Of a DNA stretch of 20,073 nt, positions 7,311 to 15,194 are shown piece after piece (the first letter of the stretch is position 1; each line of letters starts with the position of its first letter). Below the pieces are notes generated by a model. The model was not told the origin of the DNA. It saw only the letters and a list, made by a program, of their open reading frames with translations, and did no database searches. The stretch is from Methylobacterium sp. (GTDB lineage: Bacteria > Pseudomonadota > Alphaproteobacteria > Rhizobiales > Beijerinckiaceae): contig JAJKJG010000317.1 in NCBI GenBank assembly GCA_021154065.1, positions 1 to 20,073 of the forward strand, read 5' to 3'. The position numbers and the translations under genes were made by a program.

Positions 7311-7336
7311 CGCCTCTCCTGCTTGCGGGAGAGGCG
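7311..7336. repeat. Inverted repeat (9-bp stem) between convergent dctP and DUF1272 genes
   Basis: CGCCTCTCC at 7311-7319 pairs with GGAGAGGCG at 7328-7336 across an eight-base loop. It lies 10 bases after the dctP stop and 36 before the convergent gene's stop. There is no T-run on either strand, so it is not a classical terminator. The core is the same GCCTCTCC/GGAGAGGC motif found in the repeat cluster at 15195-15324, so it is probably a solitary copy of the same family, perhaps protecting 3' ends. Confidence 0.6.
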
Positions 7337-7371
7337 GCCGGCGGAACGTCAGGCTCGCTCCGGCCGAGCCG

Positions 7372-7623
7372 TCAGGCCGCGGCAACACATTCCGGGTGCG
7401 GCTTCAGCACGCGCTTCGTCGAGGCCGGGTGCTTCGCGAGCATCGCCGGCGGGCGGATCGGCCGGGCCGAGAAGTTGCCGCCGCAGTTCGGGCACCGGCC
7501 GCCGAAGCGGCCGGTCGCGCAGACGGCGCAGAAAGTGCACTCGTAGGTGCAGATCACCGCGTCCGGCGCGTCCGGCGGCAGGTTCTTGTCGCAGCATTCG
7601 CAGCTCGGCTTGAGCAGGAGCAT
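7372..7623 (-). CDS. DUF1272 small cysteine-rich protein
   Basis: 83 residues from the ATG at 7623-7621, with GGGAG upstream; the frame is open as far as 7758 but the family begins at MLLLKPSCECC. Nine cysteines lie in the first 47 residues (C8, C10, C11, C25, C29, C32, C35, C44, C47) in paired CxxC arrangements, which suggests zinc binding. The C-terminal third is basic and unstructured-looking. The family's function is unknown. It lies on the minus strand downstream of rplS but is separated from it by a strong terminator at 7724-7747, so it is probably transcribed from its own promoter within 7624-7720; I could not point to a convincing one. Confidence 0.88.
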   Translation of the reverse strand: MLLLKPSCECCDKNLPPDAPDAVICTYECTFCAVCATGRFGGRCPNCGGNFSARPIRPPAMLAKHPASTKRVLKPHPECVAAA

Positions 7624-7723
7624 GGGCGCTTCTCCCGGAAGGACGCCAGCATGCGCGCCGCCCGGCGTGGCCGCAAGCCGAGGCGGCTGGTCGATGGACA
7701 TCGGCGCGACGAGCCCGGTCGCG

Positions 7724-7747
7724 AAAAAGGCCGGGACGGTCCCGGCC
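7724..7747 (-). terminator. Rho-independent terminator after rplS
   Basis: On the minus strand GGCCGGG pairs with CCCGGCC around a five-base loop (7729-7747) and is followed at once by five T residues (7728-7724). It lies 27 bases past the rplS stop. It closes the translation-gene cluster and separates it from the DUF1272 gene. Confidence 0.85.
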
Positions 7748-7774
7748 CTCGGCACCAAATCGCGGTGACCGGAC

Positions 7775-8176
7775 CTATTCGGCGGCGGCGGGAGTCTCGG
7801 CCTTCGCCGGGCCGGCGCCCTGGCGGTCGGTGCGCTCGGCGATGCGGGCCGACTTGCCGCGGCGGTCGCGCAGGTAATAGAGCTTGGCGCGCCGGACCTT
7901 GCCGCGGCGCACGACCTTGATCGAATCGATCATCGGCGAATAGAGCGGGAAGACGCGCTCGACGCCCTCGCCGTAGGAGATCTTGCGGACGGTGAAGCTT
8001 TCCTGGAAGCCGGCGCCGGCGCGCGCGATGCACACGCCCTCATAGGCCTGCACCCGGGCGCGCTCGCCCTCCTTGACCTTGACGTTGACGATCAGGGTGT
8101 CGCCTGGCTGGAAGTCCGGCACGTCCCTGCCGAGCTTCTCGATTTGCTCGCGGTCGAGCTGCTGGAGGATGTTCAT
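7775..8176 (-). CDS. rplS: 50S ribosomal protein L19
   Basis: 133 residues. The N-terminus [20 protein letters not shown] and the segment [20 protein letters not shown] are hallmarks of bL19, as is the basic C-terminal core [20 protein letters not shown]. An alanine- and proline-rich tail of about 20 residues is common in alphaproteobacteria. L19 sits at the 30S-50S interface. CAGGAG precedes the ATG at good spacing. It is the last gene of the usual rpsP-rimM-trmD-rplS cluster but is separated from trmD here by a 1.5-kb phosphoesterase gene, and it seems to have its own promoter at 8261-8289. Confidence 0.97.
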   Translation of the reverse strand: MNILQQLDREQIEKLGRDVPDFQPGDTLIVNVKVKEGERARVQAYEGVCIARAGAGFQESFTVRKISYGEGVERVFPLYSPMIDSIKVVRRGKVRRAKLYYLRDRRGKSARIAERTDRQGAGPAKAETPAAAE

Positions 8177-8260
8177 GGGTCAATGCTCCTGCCGTGGCGC
8201 GCGAGCGTGTCCGGCGACAGCCGCGCGAGGATTTCGGCATCCTGTTGTGAGTTGCGGCGC

Positions 8261-8289
8261 GCTATACAGGAGCGCGCCGGGCTTGTCGA
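8261..8289 (-). promoter_or_regulatory. Candidate sigma-70 promoter for rplS
   Basis: On the minus strand TCGACA (8289-8284) is followed by exactly 17 bases and then TATAGC (8266-8261). This is a good match to the TTGACA-N17-TATAAT arrangement in a very GC-rich background. It would leave an untranslated leader of about 75-80 bases before the rplS ATG. No other convincing -35/-10 pair was seen in the 140-base gap between the phosphoesterase stop and rplS. Confidence 0.5.
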
Positions 8290-8296
8290 CCCGGGT

Positions 8297-8316
8297 CCCT
8301 CTGCCTTTGGCGAGGG
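8297..8316. repeat. Hairpin after the phosphoesterase stop
   Basis: CCCTC (8297-8301) pairs with GAGGG (8312-8316), and GCC with GGC inside, with one bulged base and a three-base loop. It abuts the phosphoesterase stop codon. There is no T-run, so it may be a Rho-dependent end, an RNA-stabilising hairpin, or a small member of the palindromic repeats seen elsewhere in the window. Confidence 0.4.
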
Positions 8317-9786
8317 CTAAGGGCCGAAGTCGAAGGCCTTGGCGAGGCTTTCGACCGCCCCGTAGCGGGCGCTCGGCAGCGGGTTGAGGCGGTGACGCTC
8401 GCCGATGAGCTTCAGGATCGACGTGGTCTCGTACTCGGTGTGGTCGACCGTCGCCTTCTTGGCGAAGGGCGAGACCACGACGGTCGGCACCCGCGAGCCG
8501 GGGCCGAAGAAATCGGCGCGCGCGCCGGCCTTCGCCCCGCTCGGCGGCGCCACGTGGTCCCAGAAGCCACCGTTCTCGTCATAAGTGATGACGACCGCGT
8601 AGGAGCCCTTCATGGGGCTCTCGTCCATCAGCCGAACGATCCGTGCGACTTCCTCGTCGGCCGGAATGATGTTGGCATAGCCCGGGTGCTGGTTGAGCAC
8701 GCCGATCGGCTTGTAGAAGGAGACCGCCGGGAGCGCGCCTGACTTGATGTCGGTCTCGAGCCGGCCTGCGTCGCGCAGATGCGCGGTGCGCTGGTCGCGG
8801 CCGCTTTGGGTCGTCGGATCGAAGCGGGCGAAATAGGCGAAGGGCTGATGATGCCACTGGAAGGCCTGCTCGCTCAGGAGCTTGTCCTCCTCCGGCGTGC
8901 GGTCGGACTTCGCGGCGATGTCCCAGCCGCCCGCGTACCAGGCCCACGCGACGCCCTTCTCGGTCAGCCGGTCTCCGATCGTCACGGCACTCTGGGCCGG
9001 AAGGACGTTCTCGCCCTGGCGGCCGTTGTTGAGGAAGATCGACTGCGTGGTGTTGACCGCGTAATCGCCGTCCGAGGCCGCGGTCACGCGTCGCTCGTGG
9101 ACGACCTCGCCTGCCTCGTCCGTGTCGGAGCGCTGGCTCTTCGGCGGATCGGGCCAAGCCGGCGCGCAGGCGCAAACCAGCCAGATGTGATTGAGGAACG
9201 AGCCGCCGAATGTGCCCATGAAGAAGTTGTCGAAGAGCGTATAGCGCTCGGCGAGCTTCCATAGGTTCGTGTCCTTCAGCGCCGCCGCGCCGTAGTAGCC
9301 CATGGCGAGGCCCTTGGCGTTCGAGAACAGCGCGAACCAGTCGTTCCGGCCGCCGTGGATCTGTGAGCGGTTGGTGTAGAAGGCGTGGATCAGGTCGCGC
9401 GTGTGGGTGGCGATCGTGACGCCCGGGCGGATGCCCTCGATCGGGAAGGGCCGGTTGGGCAGCTCGTCGAGGCTCGCAATGTCGCGCAAGGCGGGCGGAT
9501 TGGCCCGGATATCGAAGGGTTTCGGGGACGCCGGCAGAACGGCATACGGTTTCCCGTCGCGGTCGCGTTGGACCGCCGCCTCGCCTGCGGCGGCGAGCCC
9601 GTTCGCTCCCGGGAACTCGCCGAACAGGTTATCGAAGCTCCGGTTCTCGAGGTAGAGCACCAGGATATGCGAGAGCTTGTCGAGCCCTTGCGGCGCCTGG
9701 GCGAAACCAGGTGCCGACCAGGCGAGCGCCGCGGCCGCAACGGCGAGCCCTGCCGAAAGCTTGTTCTTCACTGACGTTGCCCCCAC
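8317..9786 (-). CDS. Secreted AcpA / phospholipase C-family phosphoesterase
   Basis: 489 residues from a GTG at 9786-9784, or 484 from a second GTG at 9771-9769; the latter gives a tidier signal peptide (MKNKLSAGLAVAAAALAWSA, cleavage near AQA), while no ATG is available. The mature protein has the family's metal-binding motif ENRSFDN (47-53), HGGRND (144-149), the nucleophile region FGGSFLNH (193-200, probably Ser196), and YDENGGFWDHVAPPSG (402-417). These match Francisella AcpA-type acid phosphatases and bacterial phospholipases C, which act in the periplasm or outside the cell on phosphate esters. Substrate is uncertain. It sits 46 bases after trmD and before rplS, an unusual place for a secreted enzyme. 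Confidence 0.9.
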   Translation of the reverse strand: MGATSVKNKLSAGLAVAAAALAWSAPGFAQAPQGLDKLSHILVLYLENRSFDNLFGEFPGANGLAAAGEAAVQRDRDGKPYAVLPASPKPFDIRANPPALRDIASLDELPNRPFPIEGIRPGVTIATHTRDLIHAFYTNRSQIHGGRNDWFALFSNAKGLAMGYYGAAALKDTNLWKLAERYTLFDNFFMGTFGGSFLNHIWLVCACAPAWPDPPKSQRSDTDEAGEVVHERRVTAASDGDYAVNTTQSIFLNNGRQGENVLPAQSAVTIGDRLTEKGVAWAWYAGGWDIAAKSDRTPEEDKLLSEQAFQWHHQPFAYFARFDPTTQSGRDQRTAHLRDAGRLETDIKSGALPAVSFYKPIGVLNQHPGYANIIPADEEVARIVRLMDESPMKGSYAVVITYDENGGFWDHVAPPSGAKAGARADFFGPGSRVPTVVVSPFAKKATVDHTEYETTSILKLIGERHRLNPLPSARYGAVESLAKAFDFGP

Positions 9787-9832
9787 GGTCTCGTCCCATT
9801 AATCAACGCGCCGCGCGGGCTGGCAAGACGCC

Positions 9833-10561
9833 TCAGCCTTCGCCCGGCCGGGGCTTCCCCCTCGCGATCAGGTCCGGCCTCCGCTCCGCCGTGATCCGTT
9901 CCGCTTCCATCCGGCGCCAGCGGGCGATCGCGGCGTGGTCGCCGGAGAGGAGCACCTCCGGGATGGCGCGGCCCTCCCAGTCACGCGGCCGCGTGTAGTG
10001 CGGGTATTCGAGGAGCCCGGCCTCGAAGCTCTCCTCCGCCCCGGAAGCGTCCTTGCCCATGACGCCAGGCAGCAGCCGCACGCAGGCGTCGAGGAGCGCC
10101 ATGGCGGCGATCTCGCCGCCGGAGAGCACGTAGTCGCCGACCGAGATCTCCGCGAGGCCGCGGCCGGCGATGACGCGCTCGTCGATCCCCTCGAAGCGGC
10201 CGCAGACGACGATCGCGCCGGGCCCCGTCGCGAGCTCCCGGACCCGGGCTTGCGTCAGCGGTCGCCCGCGCGGGCTCATCAGCAGCCGCGGACGGGGGTC
10301 GTCCGGCGCGACCGCGGCGTCGAGCGCGGCGGCGACGACGTCGCAGCGCAGCACCATTCCGGGCCCGCCGCCGGCCGGCGTATCGTCGACGGCGCGATGC
10401 CGGCCGATGCCGTGCTCGCGGATGTTCCTCGCCTCGAGCGACCACACGCTGCGGGCGAGGGCGTCCCCGGAGAGGGAGGCGCCGAGCGGGCCCGGGAACA
10501 TCTCCGGATGAAGCGTCAGGACCGTCGCGGCCCATGATCGGCGAGAGGCCGGAGGGCTCAC
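9833..10561 (-). CDS. trmD: tRNA (guanine-37-N1)-methyltransferase
   Basis: 242 residues, full length. The sequence [20 protein letters not shown] opens the SPOUT domain; [31 protein letters not shown] and [11 protein letters not shown] follow in the order expected of TrmD, the last three forming the trefoil-knot S-adenosylmethionine site. It methylates G37 of tRNAs reading CNN codons and prevents +1 frameshifting. The only usable in-frame start is the GTG at 10561-10559, which overlaps the TGA of the upstream cyclase gene (GTGA), adding about nine residues to the usual N-terminus and implying translational coupling to that gene rather than to rimM. Confidence 0.96.
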   Translation of the reverse strand: MSPPASRRSWAATVLTLHPEMFPGPLGASLSGDALARSVWSLEARNIREHGIGRHRAVDDTPAGGGPGMVLRCDVVAAALDAAVAPDDPRPRLLMSPRGRPLTQARVRELATGPGAIVVCGRFEGIDERVIAGRGLAEISVGDYVLSGGEIAAMALLDACVRLLPGVMGKDASGAEESFEAGLLEYPHYTRPRDWEGRAIPEVLLSGDHAAIARWRRMEAERITAERRPDLIARGKPRPGEG

Positions 10562-11844
10562 GCGGCTGCCTCGCGGACCGGCTCCGTCGCCCGGCGCTGC
10601 CCGACGAGAAAGAACGTCTCCTGCCGGCCGACGCCCTTGATCTCGGTCGCGCCGCGCGAAAGGAGCTCGAAGGCGCCGCCGAGCCGCTCGCGGACCTCCG
10701 CCGAGACGTGGATGCAGTTCGCCTCGCAGGTGTTCTCGAGCCGCGCCGCGAGATTCACCGGATCGCCCCAGACGTCGTAGCTGAACTTCTTCGTCCCGAT
10801 CACGCCGGCCATCACCGGGCCGGCGGCGATGCCGATGCGCAGGATCAGCTCGACCTCGAAACAGGCGGCGGTCTTGCGGGCGGCGGCGCGCATCTCGAGC
10901 GCCATCCGGGCGAGGCGCGCGGCGTGGTCGGGAGCCGGCTCGGGCAGGCCGGCGACCGCCATATAGGCGTCGCCGATGGTCTTGATCTTCTCGACGCCGT
11001 GCTCGCTCGCGAGCTTGTCGAACCGGCGGATCAGGTCGTTGAGCATCTCAACCGTGCGGGCCGGGCCGAGGCTTCGCGCCAGCGGCACGAAGCTCTTGAG
11101 GTCCGAGAACAGCACCGAGGCTTCGGAGAAGCTCTCGGCGACCGGCTCGTCGGGGTGCTGCTTCAGCCGCTCGACGATCTTGTCGGGCAGGATGTTGCGC
11201 AGGAGAGCCTCGGTCTCGGCTTCGGCCCGAGCGGCCAGACGGAAGGCGTAATAGGCGACGGCCGCCGTGACCCCGAAGGCGGTCAGCGCCGAGGACAGGT
11301 AGAGCTGGGCGAGAAAGCTCGGCGCCGGGGCGCCGGCCAGCCCGGTCGGAAACCAGAACCAGGCCACGACGTGGAGCGCGAAGCCGGCGAGAAGGATCGC
11401 GGCGATCAGCCGGATGCGTTCGAGCCCGAGCACCGCAAAGCCGATCGCCGCGCCGACCACGAGGTTGAGCTGGATCCCGGAGGCGCGCCCGAGGAGCGCG
11501 ACGAGGCCGAACAGGCCGGCATACTCCGCCGCCATGATGAGCATCGCGCCGGTGGTCTCGCCGTAACGATGGGCGAACGGCACGCAAAGGGCCGCCGCGA
11601 CGAGGCCGAGGTTGATCGCCACCGCCCAGCGGTAGGCGGCGAAATCCTCGAATGCGTAGGTGAGGGCGAAGAGAGCCGAGAAGATCGCGATCAGATACGC
11701 CATCGCGTTGAGGATCATCAGCCGCCGCCGCACCTTCGGGGGATAGTCTTGCGTGCCGCGCTCGATGAGGCGCAGGACGAGCGCCGGCCAGCGCCGGGGC
11801 GGGCCCGGTCCGAAAAGAGCGCCGCTGTTGCGCCTGAAGGGCAT
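10558..11844 (-). CDS. Membrane-anchored class III adenylate cyclase
   Basis: 428 residues. Six hydrophobic helices lie at about 43-65, 72-91, 97-118, 124-141, 145-165 and 175-202. A short linker ([22 protein letters not shown]) then leads to a class III nucleotide cyclase domain (240-400). Catalytic residues appear intact: metal ligands Asp248 (FSDLKSF) and Asp292 (KTIGDAY); Asn364 and Arg368 (VNLAAR). The base-selecting pair is Lys288 and Asp357 (KTIGD, YDVWG), which predicts ATP to cAMP rather than cGMP. There is no HAMP, CHASE or response-regulator domain, so any signal would come through the six-helix membrane part. The ATG at 11844-11842 follows GAGGAG. The gene ends in a four-base overlap with trmD, and follows the GNAT gene by 22 bases. 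Confidence 0.93.
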   Translation of the reverse strand: MPFRRNSGALFGPGPPRRWPALVLRLIERGTQDYPPKVRRRLMILNAMAYLIAIFSALFALTYAFEDFAAYRWAVAINLGLVAAALCVPFAHRYGETTGAMLIMAAEYAGLFGLVALLGRASGIQLNLVVGAAIGFAVLGLERIRLIAAILLAGFALHVVAWFWFPTGLAGAPAPSFLAQLYLSSALTAFGVTAAVAYYAFRLAARAEAETEALLRNILPDKIVERLKQHPDEPVAESFSEASVLFSDLKSFVPLARSLGPARTVEMLNDLIRRFDKLASEHGVEKIKTIGDAYMAVAGLPEPAPDHAARLARMALEMRAAARKTAACFEVELILRIGIAAGPVMAGVIGTKKFSYDVWGDPVNLAARLENTCEANCIHVSAEVRERLGGAFELLSRGATEIKGVGRQETFFLVGQRRATEPVREAAA

Positions 11845-11866
11845 GGCTCCTCGCCGGCCGCCGTCT

Positions 11867-12325
11867 CTAATCGAGCGCCAGCTTAAAGCCTTCGTGGCTG
11901 GCGACGAAACCGAGGGCGCCGTAGAAACGATGCGCCTCGGTCCGGCGCTTGTCGCTCGTCAGCTGCACCATGCCGCAGCCGCGCTCGCGGGCGATCGCCA
12001 CGAGGTCGCCGATCAGCCGGCGTCCGAGGCCTCGGCCGCGCCGGCGCGAGGCGACCCGCACGGCTTCGATCAGCGCCCGCTTCATGCCGCGCCGGCCAAG
12101 CCCGGGGATGATCGTGAGCTGGGCGCAGCCGACGATCTCGCCGCCGCTGTCGAGGACGTAGACGGTGTTGTTCGGATCGGCTTCGATCGCCTCGAAGGCG
12201 GTCAGATAGGTTGCAAGCGGCGCGCTTTCGCGAGTCCGGCCGAGCTCGTCGTCGGTGAAGAGCTGGACGAGCGCCGGCACGTCCTCGCGCCGGGCCGGAC
12301 GGAGCACCGGCTCATCGGCGCTCAT
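11867..12325 (-). CDS. GNAT-family N-acetyltransferase
   Basis: 152 residues from the ATG at 12325-12323; the open frame extends further upstream but that portion is only an alternative reading of rimM. The acetyl-CoA-binding motif [15 protein letters not shown] lies at about residues 91-105, preceded by the strand EAVRVAS and followed by [20 protein letters not shown] and the RFYGALGF that usually closes the GNAT fold. The substrate is not identifiable. Its first 14 bases overlap the end of rimM, so it is part of the rpsP-rimM transcription unit. It might act on a ribosomal protein like RimI, but its sequence does not specifically resemble RimI and the placement alone is weak evidence. Confidence 0.88.
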   Translation of the reverse strand: MSADEPVLRPARREDVPALVQLFTDDELGRTRESAPLATYLTAFEAIEADPNNTVYVLDSGGEIVGCAQLTIIPGLGRRGMKRALIEAVRVASRRRGRGLGRRLIGDLVAIARERGCGMVQLTSDKRRTEAHRFYGALGFVASHEGFKLALD

Positions 12326-12965
12326 CGGCGCGGCTTTCGAAGAGGTCGTCCGGCGGGTCGACCACGACCCGCTTCCGCGCGAGGTCGACGGTCGGCACGA
12401 AGGCCTTCGTGAACGGCAGGAGCGCCGTCGGACCGCGCGCCGGGGCGATCTCGAGGAGGTCGCCGCCGCCGTAGTCCGGGACCGCAACAACCGTGCCGAG
12501 GACGCGGCCGGCGCGGTCCTCGACGACGAGCCCGACAAGATCGGCGGCGAGGTACTCGTCCTCGCCTTCGGGCGGCGGAAGCTGGTCGCGGCCGACGTAG
12601 AGGCGGAGCCGATTGAGGGCCTCGGCGGCCTCGCGCGTCGCGACGCCCTCGACGCGGGCGACGAGCATGTCCGGCGAGCCGCCGCTCGCCGCGCGCACGC
12701 CCTTCAGCACGAAACGCCGCCGGTCGTCGGTGACGAGCGGCCCATAGGAGGCGATCGCCGCCGGCTCGGCCGTGAACGACTTCAGGCGCACCTCGCCCTT
12801 GAGCCCATGCGCCCGGCCGAACTCGCCCAGGAGGATGAGGTCGTCTTGACCCTCTGCCTGCGAGACAGAAGGCGGACGCTCGGCCCGGCCTCCGCTCTCG
12901 CAGCTCGGGCGTGCGCGCGAGCCGGCCCTCTCCGCTGCAGGCGGAGGGATAGACCCGCGCGGCAC
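12312..12965 (-). CDS. rimM: Ribosome maturation factor RimM with unusual N-terminal extension
   Basis: The conserved protein starts around residue 42: [20 protein letters not shown] opens the first barrel domain, and the PRC-barrel-like second half includes [21 protein letters not shown] and [20 protein letters not shown]. RimM binds S19 and assists assembly of the 30S head. No ATG, GTG or TTG occurs in frame near the conserved start; the only standard start is the GTG at 12965-12963, six bases after the rpsP stop. This gives 217 residues instead of the usual 165-180. The added 41 residues are rich in Pro, Arg, Ser and Gly and correspond to a DNA stretch with two imperfect palindromes. Either the extension is translated or initiation uses a non-standard codon. 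Confidence 0.93.
   Translation of the reverse strand: MPRGSIPPPAAERAGSRARPSCESGGRAERPPSVSQAEGQDDLILLGEFGRAHGLKGEVRLKSFTAEPAAIASYGPLVTDDRRRFVLKGVRAASGGSPDMLVARVEGVATREAAEALNRLRLYVGRDQLPPPEGEDEYLAADLVGLVVEDRAGRVLGTVVAVPDYGGGDLLEIAPARGPTALLPFTKAFVPTVDLARKRVVVDPPDDLFESRADERR
12851..12948. repeat. Palindromic repeat pair within the 5' end of rimM
   Basis: Two imperfect palindromes bracket this stretch: CCCTCTGCCTGCGAGACAG and following bases at 12851-12873, and CCCTCTCCGC/GCGGAGGG at 12926-12948. The half-sites CCCTCTGCC and CCCTCTCC resemble other hairpins in this window (8297-8316 and 15195-15324). The layout, palindromes at both ends of about 100 bases between two operon genes, suggests a small repeat element inserted between rpsP and rimM, later read as coding sequence. 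Confidence 0.4.
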
Positions 12966-12971
12966 GGAGCC

Positions 12972-13340
12972 TTACGCCGCCTCGCCGGCGCCTTCGGCCG
13001 GAGCCTCGGCCGCCTTGGCGCGGGCGGCGGAGCGCTCCTGCGCCTTCTTGCCGGGCTCGGCCTTCTGCGGGTTGTTGCGAGCCTCGCGCTTCATGAGGCC
13101 GGCGGCGTCGAGGAAGCGCAGCACCCGGTCGGTCGGCTGCGCGCCCTTGGCGAGCCAGGCCTTGACCTTCTCAGTGTCGAGGGTGACGCGGCCGGGATCG
13201 TCCTTCTTCTTCAACGGATCGTAGGCGCCGACGCGCTCGATGAAGCGCCCGTCGCGCGGCGAGCGCGAGTCGGCGATGACGATGCGGTAATAGGCGCGCT
13301 TCTTGGCGCCGCCGCGCGCGAGACGGATTTTCAGGGACAT
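12972..13340 (-). CDS. rpsP: 30S ribosomal protein S16
   Basis: 122 residues. [20 protein letters not shown] and [26 protein letters not shown] sequence ([20 protein letters not shown]) are the unmistakable bS16 N-terminal half. The protein then continues with a lysine- and alanine-rich C-terminal tail typical of alphaproteobacteria. It binds 16S rRNA in the body of the small subunit. A GAAGGAGAAA lies before the ATG. The gene follows ffh by 37 bases and precedes rimM by six. Confidence 0.98.
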   Translation of the reverse strand: MSLKIRLARGGAKKRAYYRIVIADSRSPRDGRFIERVGAYDPLKKKDDPGRVTLDTEKVKAWLAKGAQPTDRVLRFLDAAGLMKREARNNPQKAEPGKKAQERSAARAKAAEAPAEGAGEAA

Positions 13341-13377
13341 TCAGGTTTCTCCTTCGTGGATTTCGTCGTGTGCTTGA

Positions 13378-14955
13378 TCACTTCTTCTTCCCGGCGCCGA
13401 ACGGGTTGAAGCCGCCGAGGCCGGGCAGCCCGGGCAGCTTCGGTCCGCCGAGCCCCGGCAGGCCGCCCGGCATTGCCGGGCCTTTGCCTCCGAGCCCCGG
13501 CGGCAACGGCGGCAGGCCGCCTCCGCCGGGCATTCCGGGCATGCCGCCGCCCATCTTCTTCTGCATCTCGGCGAGCATCTCCGGGCTCGGCTGGGGCATG
13601 CCGCCGCCGCCGAAGCCCATCATGTTGCCGAGGGCGGCGCCGATGCCGCGGCCTTTGCCGCCGCCCATCATCTTCATCATGTCGGCCATCTGGCGGTGCA
13701 TCTTGAGGAGCTTGTTGACCTCCTCGACGCGGGTGCCCGAGCCCGACGCGATGCGCTTCTTGCGCGACGCCTTGAGGAGGTCGGGGTTGCGGCGCTCCTT
13801 CGGCGTCATCGAGTCGATGATGGCGCGCTGGCGGCGGATCATGCCGTCGCCGAGGCCGGCCTGCTCGATCTGGGCCTTCATCTTGCCGATGCCCGGCAGC
13901 ATGCCCATGACGCCGCCCATGCCGCCGATCTTGTCCATCTGGGCGAGCTGGTCGCGCAGATCGTCGAGGTCGAACTTGCCCTTGCGCATCTTCTCGACGG
14001 CGCGAAGGGCCTTCTCCTGGTCGATATTCTCGGCCGCCTTCTCGACCAGCGAGACGATGTCGCCCATGCCGAGGATACGGCTCGCCACGCGCTGCGGGTG
14101 GAACTCCTCCAGCGCATCGACCTTCTCGCCGGTGCCGACGAGCTTGATCGGCTTGCCGGTGACGGCCCGCATCGACAACGCGGCGCCGCCGCGGGCGTCG
14201 CCGTCCATGCGCGTCAGCACGATGCCAGTGACGCCGAGGCGCTCGTCGAAGGCGCGGGCGGTGTTGACGGCGTCCTGGCCGGTCAGCGCGTCGGCGACGA
14301 GAAGCACCTCGTGCGGGTCGGTCGCCGCCTTGACCTCGGCGACCTCGGCCATCAGCGCCTCGTCGACGGTGACGCGGCCGGCGGTGTCGAGCATGACGAC
14401 GTCGAAGCCGCCGAGCCGCGCCGCCTCGATCGCCCGCCGGGCGATCTGCACCGGCGACTGGCCGGCGACGATCGGCAGCGTGTCGACCCCGACCTGCCGG
14501 CCCAGCACCGCGAGCTGCTCCATCGCGGCCGGGCGCCTGGTGTCGAGCGAGGCCATCAGCACGCGGCGGCTGCCGCGGTCGGTGAGGCGCTTGGCGATCT
14601 TCGCGGTCGTCGTGGTTTTGCCCGAACCCTGCAGCCCCACCATCATGACGGGCACCGGCGGCACGGCGTTGAGATCGATGGTGCCGGCCTCCTCGCCGAG
14701 CATCGTGACGAGCTGATCGTGGACGATCTTCACGACCATCTGCCCGGGCGTGACCGACTTCAGCACCTCGGCCCCGACGGCGCGCGAGCGCACCTTGTCG
14801 GTGAACGAGCGCACCACCTCGAGCGCGACGTCGGCCTCGAGCAGCGCCCGGCGGACCTCGCGCAGGGCCGCGTTGACGTCCTCCTCGGTCAGCGCGCCGC
14901 GGCGCGTCAGCTTGTCGAGGATGCCTGAGAGCTTCTCGGAAAGGCCTTCGAACAT
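13378..14955 (-). CDS. ffh: Signal recognition particle protein Ffh (SRP54)
   Basis: 525 residues. N domain 1-95; G domain with GLQGSGKTTT (107-116), DTRRPAA (138-144), DTAGR (190-194), TRMDGDARGG (248-257); and an M domain from about 300 to 445 with the Met-rich finger and the RNA-binding RIASGSGTRVEEVNKLL helix-loop. The last 80 residues are a Gly-Pro-Met-Leu low-complexity tail (GGGMPGMPGGGG, LPGLGG repeats) ending in GKKK, which is longer than in E. coli but common in this group. Ffh binds 4.5S RNA and signal sequences and delivers ribosomes to FtsY, whose gene is at 18869. It follows the YHS-like gene by 21 bases and leads into rpsP. Confidence 0.98.
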   Translation of the reverse strand: MFEGLSEKLSGILDKLTRRGALTEEDVNAALREVRRALLEADVALEVVRSFTDKVRSRAVGAEVLKSVTPGQMVVKIVHDQLVTMLGEEAGTIDLNAVPPVPVMMVGLQGSGKTTTTAKIAKRLTDRGSRRVLMASLDTRRPAAMEQLAVLGRQVGVDTLPIVAGQSPVQIARRAIEAARLGGFDVVMLDTAGRVTVDEALMAEVAEVKAATDPHEVLLVADALTGQDAVNTARAFDERLGVTGIVLTRMDGDARGGAALSMRAVTGKPIKLVGTGEKVDALEEFHPQRVASRILGMGDIVSLVEKAAENIDQEKALRAVEKMRKGKFDLDDLRDQLAQMDKIGGMGGVMGMLPGIGKMKAQIEQAGLGDGMIRRQRAIIDSMTPKERRNPDLLKASRKKRIASGSGTRVEEVNKLLKMHRQMADMMKMMGGGKGRGIGAALGNMMGFGGGGMPQPSPEMLAEMQKKMGGGMPGMPGGGGLPPLPPGLGGKGPAMPGGLPGLGGPKLPGLPGLGGFNPFGAGKKK

Positions 14956-14976
14956 CTCTTCGCTATCCGCCGTTCG

Positions 14977-15183
14977 CTATTCGCTGTTCTGGGCGCTCTC
15001 GGCCCGGTGTCCCTGCAGCGCGTCCTCGAAATGGCGCACCGCCTTCTCGAACTTGTCGCGGCAGCCGGTGTTGCAGAAGCCGACCACGGCGCCCTTGTAG
15101 AGGGTGAGCGAATCCGCCGCGATCGGCTTTCCCGACCACGGGCAGGTCTCGTTCACGGCGTCCTCGAGGCGGAGCTGGTCCAT
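14977..15183 (-). CDS. Small YHS/TRASH-like Cys protein upstream of ffh
   Basis: 68 residues. The sequence ETCPWSGKPIAADSLTLYKG followed by VGFCNTGCRDKFEKAV resembles the metal-binding YHS/TRASH fold: Cys14 is followed by Cys37 and Cys41 (CxxxC), with the phenylalanine-rich FxxxV ending. The family is often found annotated loosely in rhizobial genomes; no reaction is known. A good GGAGG precedes the ATG at 15183-15181. With only 21 bases to ffh it is probably the first gene of the ffh-rpsP-rimM unit, unless ffh has its own start. It could be a metal-sensing or chaperone-like small protein; that is speculation. Confidence 0.75.
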   Translation of the reverse strand: MDQLRLEDAVNETCPWSGKPIAADSLTLYKGAVVGFCNTGCRDKFEKAVRHFEDALQGHRAESAQNSE

Positions 15184-15194
15184 CTCGTCCTCCT

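Noticed and set aside
7311..7336. Rho-independent terminator for dctP
   Set aside because: The stem is good but no T-run follows on either strand, so it is listed as a repeat instead.
13370..14928. Two long plus-strand open frames opposite ffh
   Set aside because: Both are shadows of ffh, whose N, G and M domains are complete on the minus strand.
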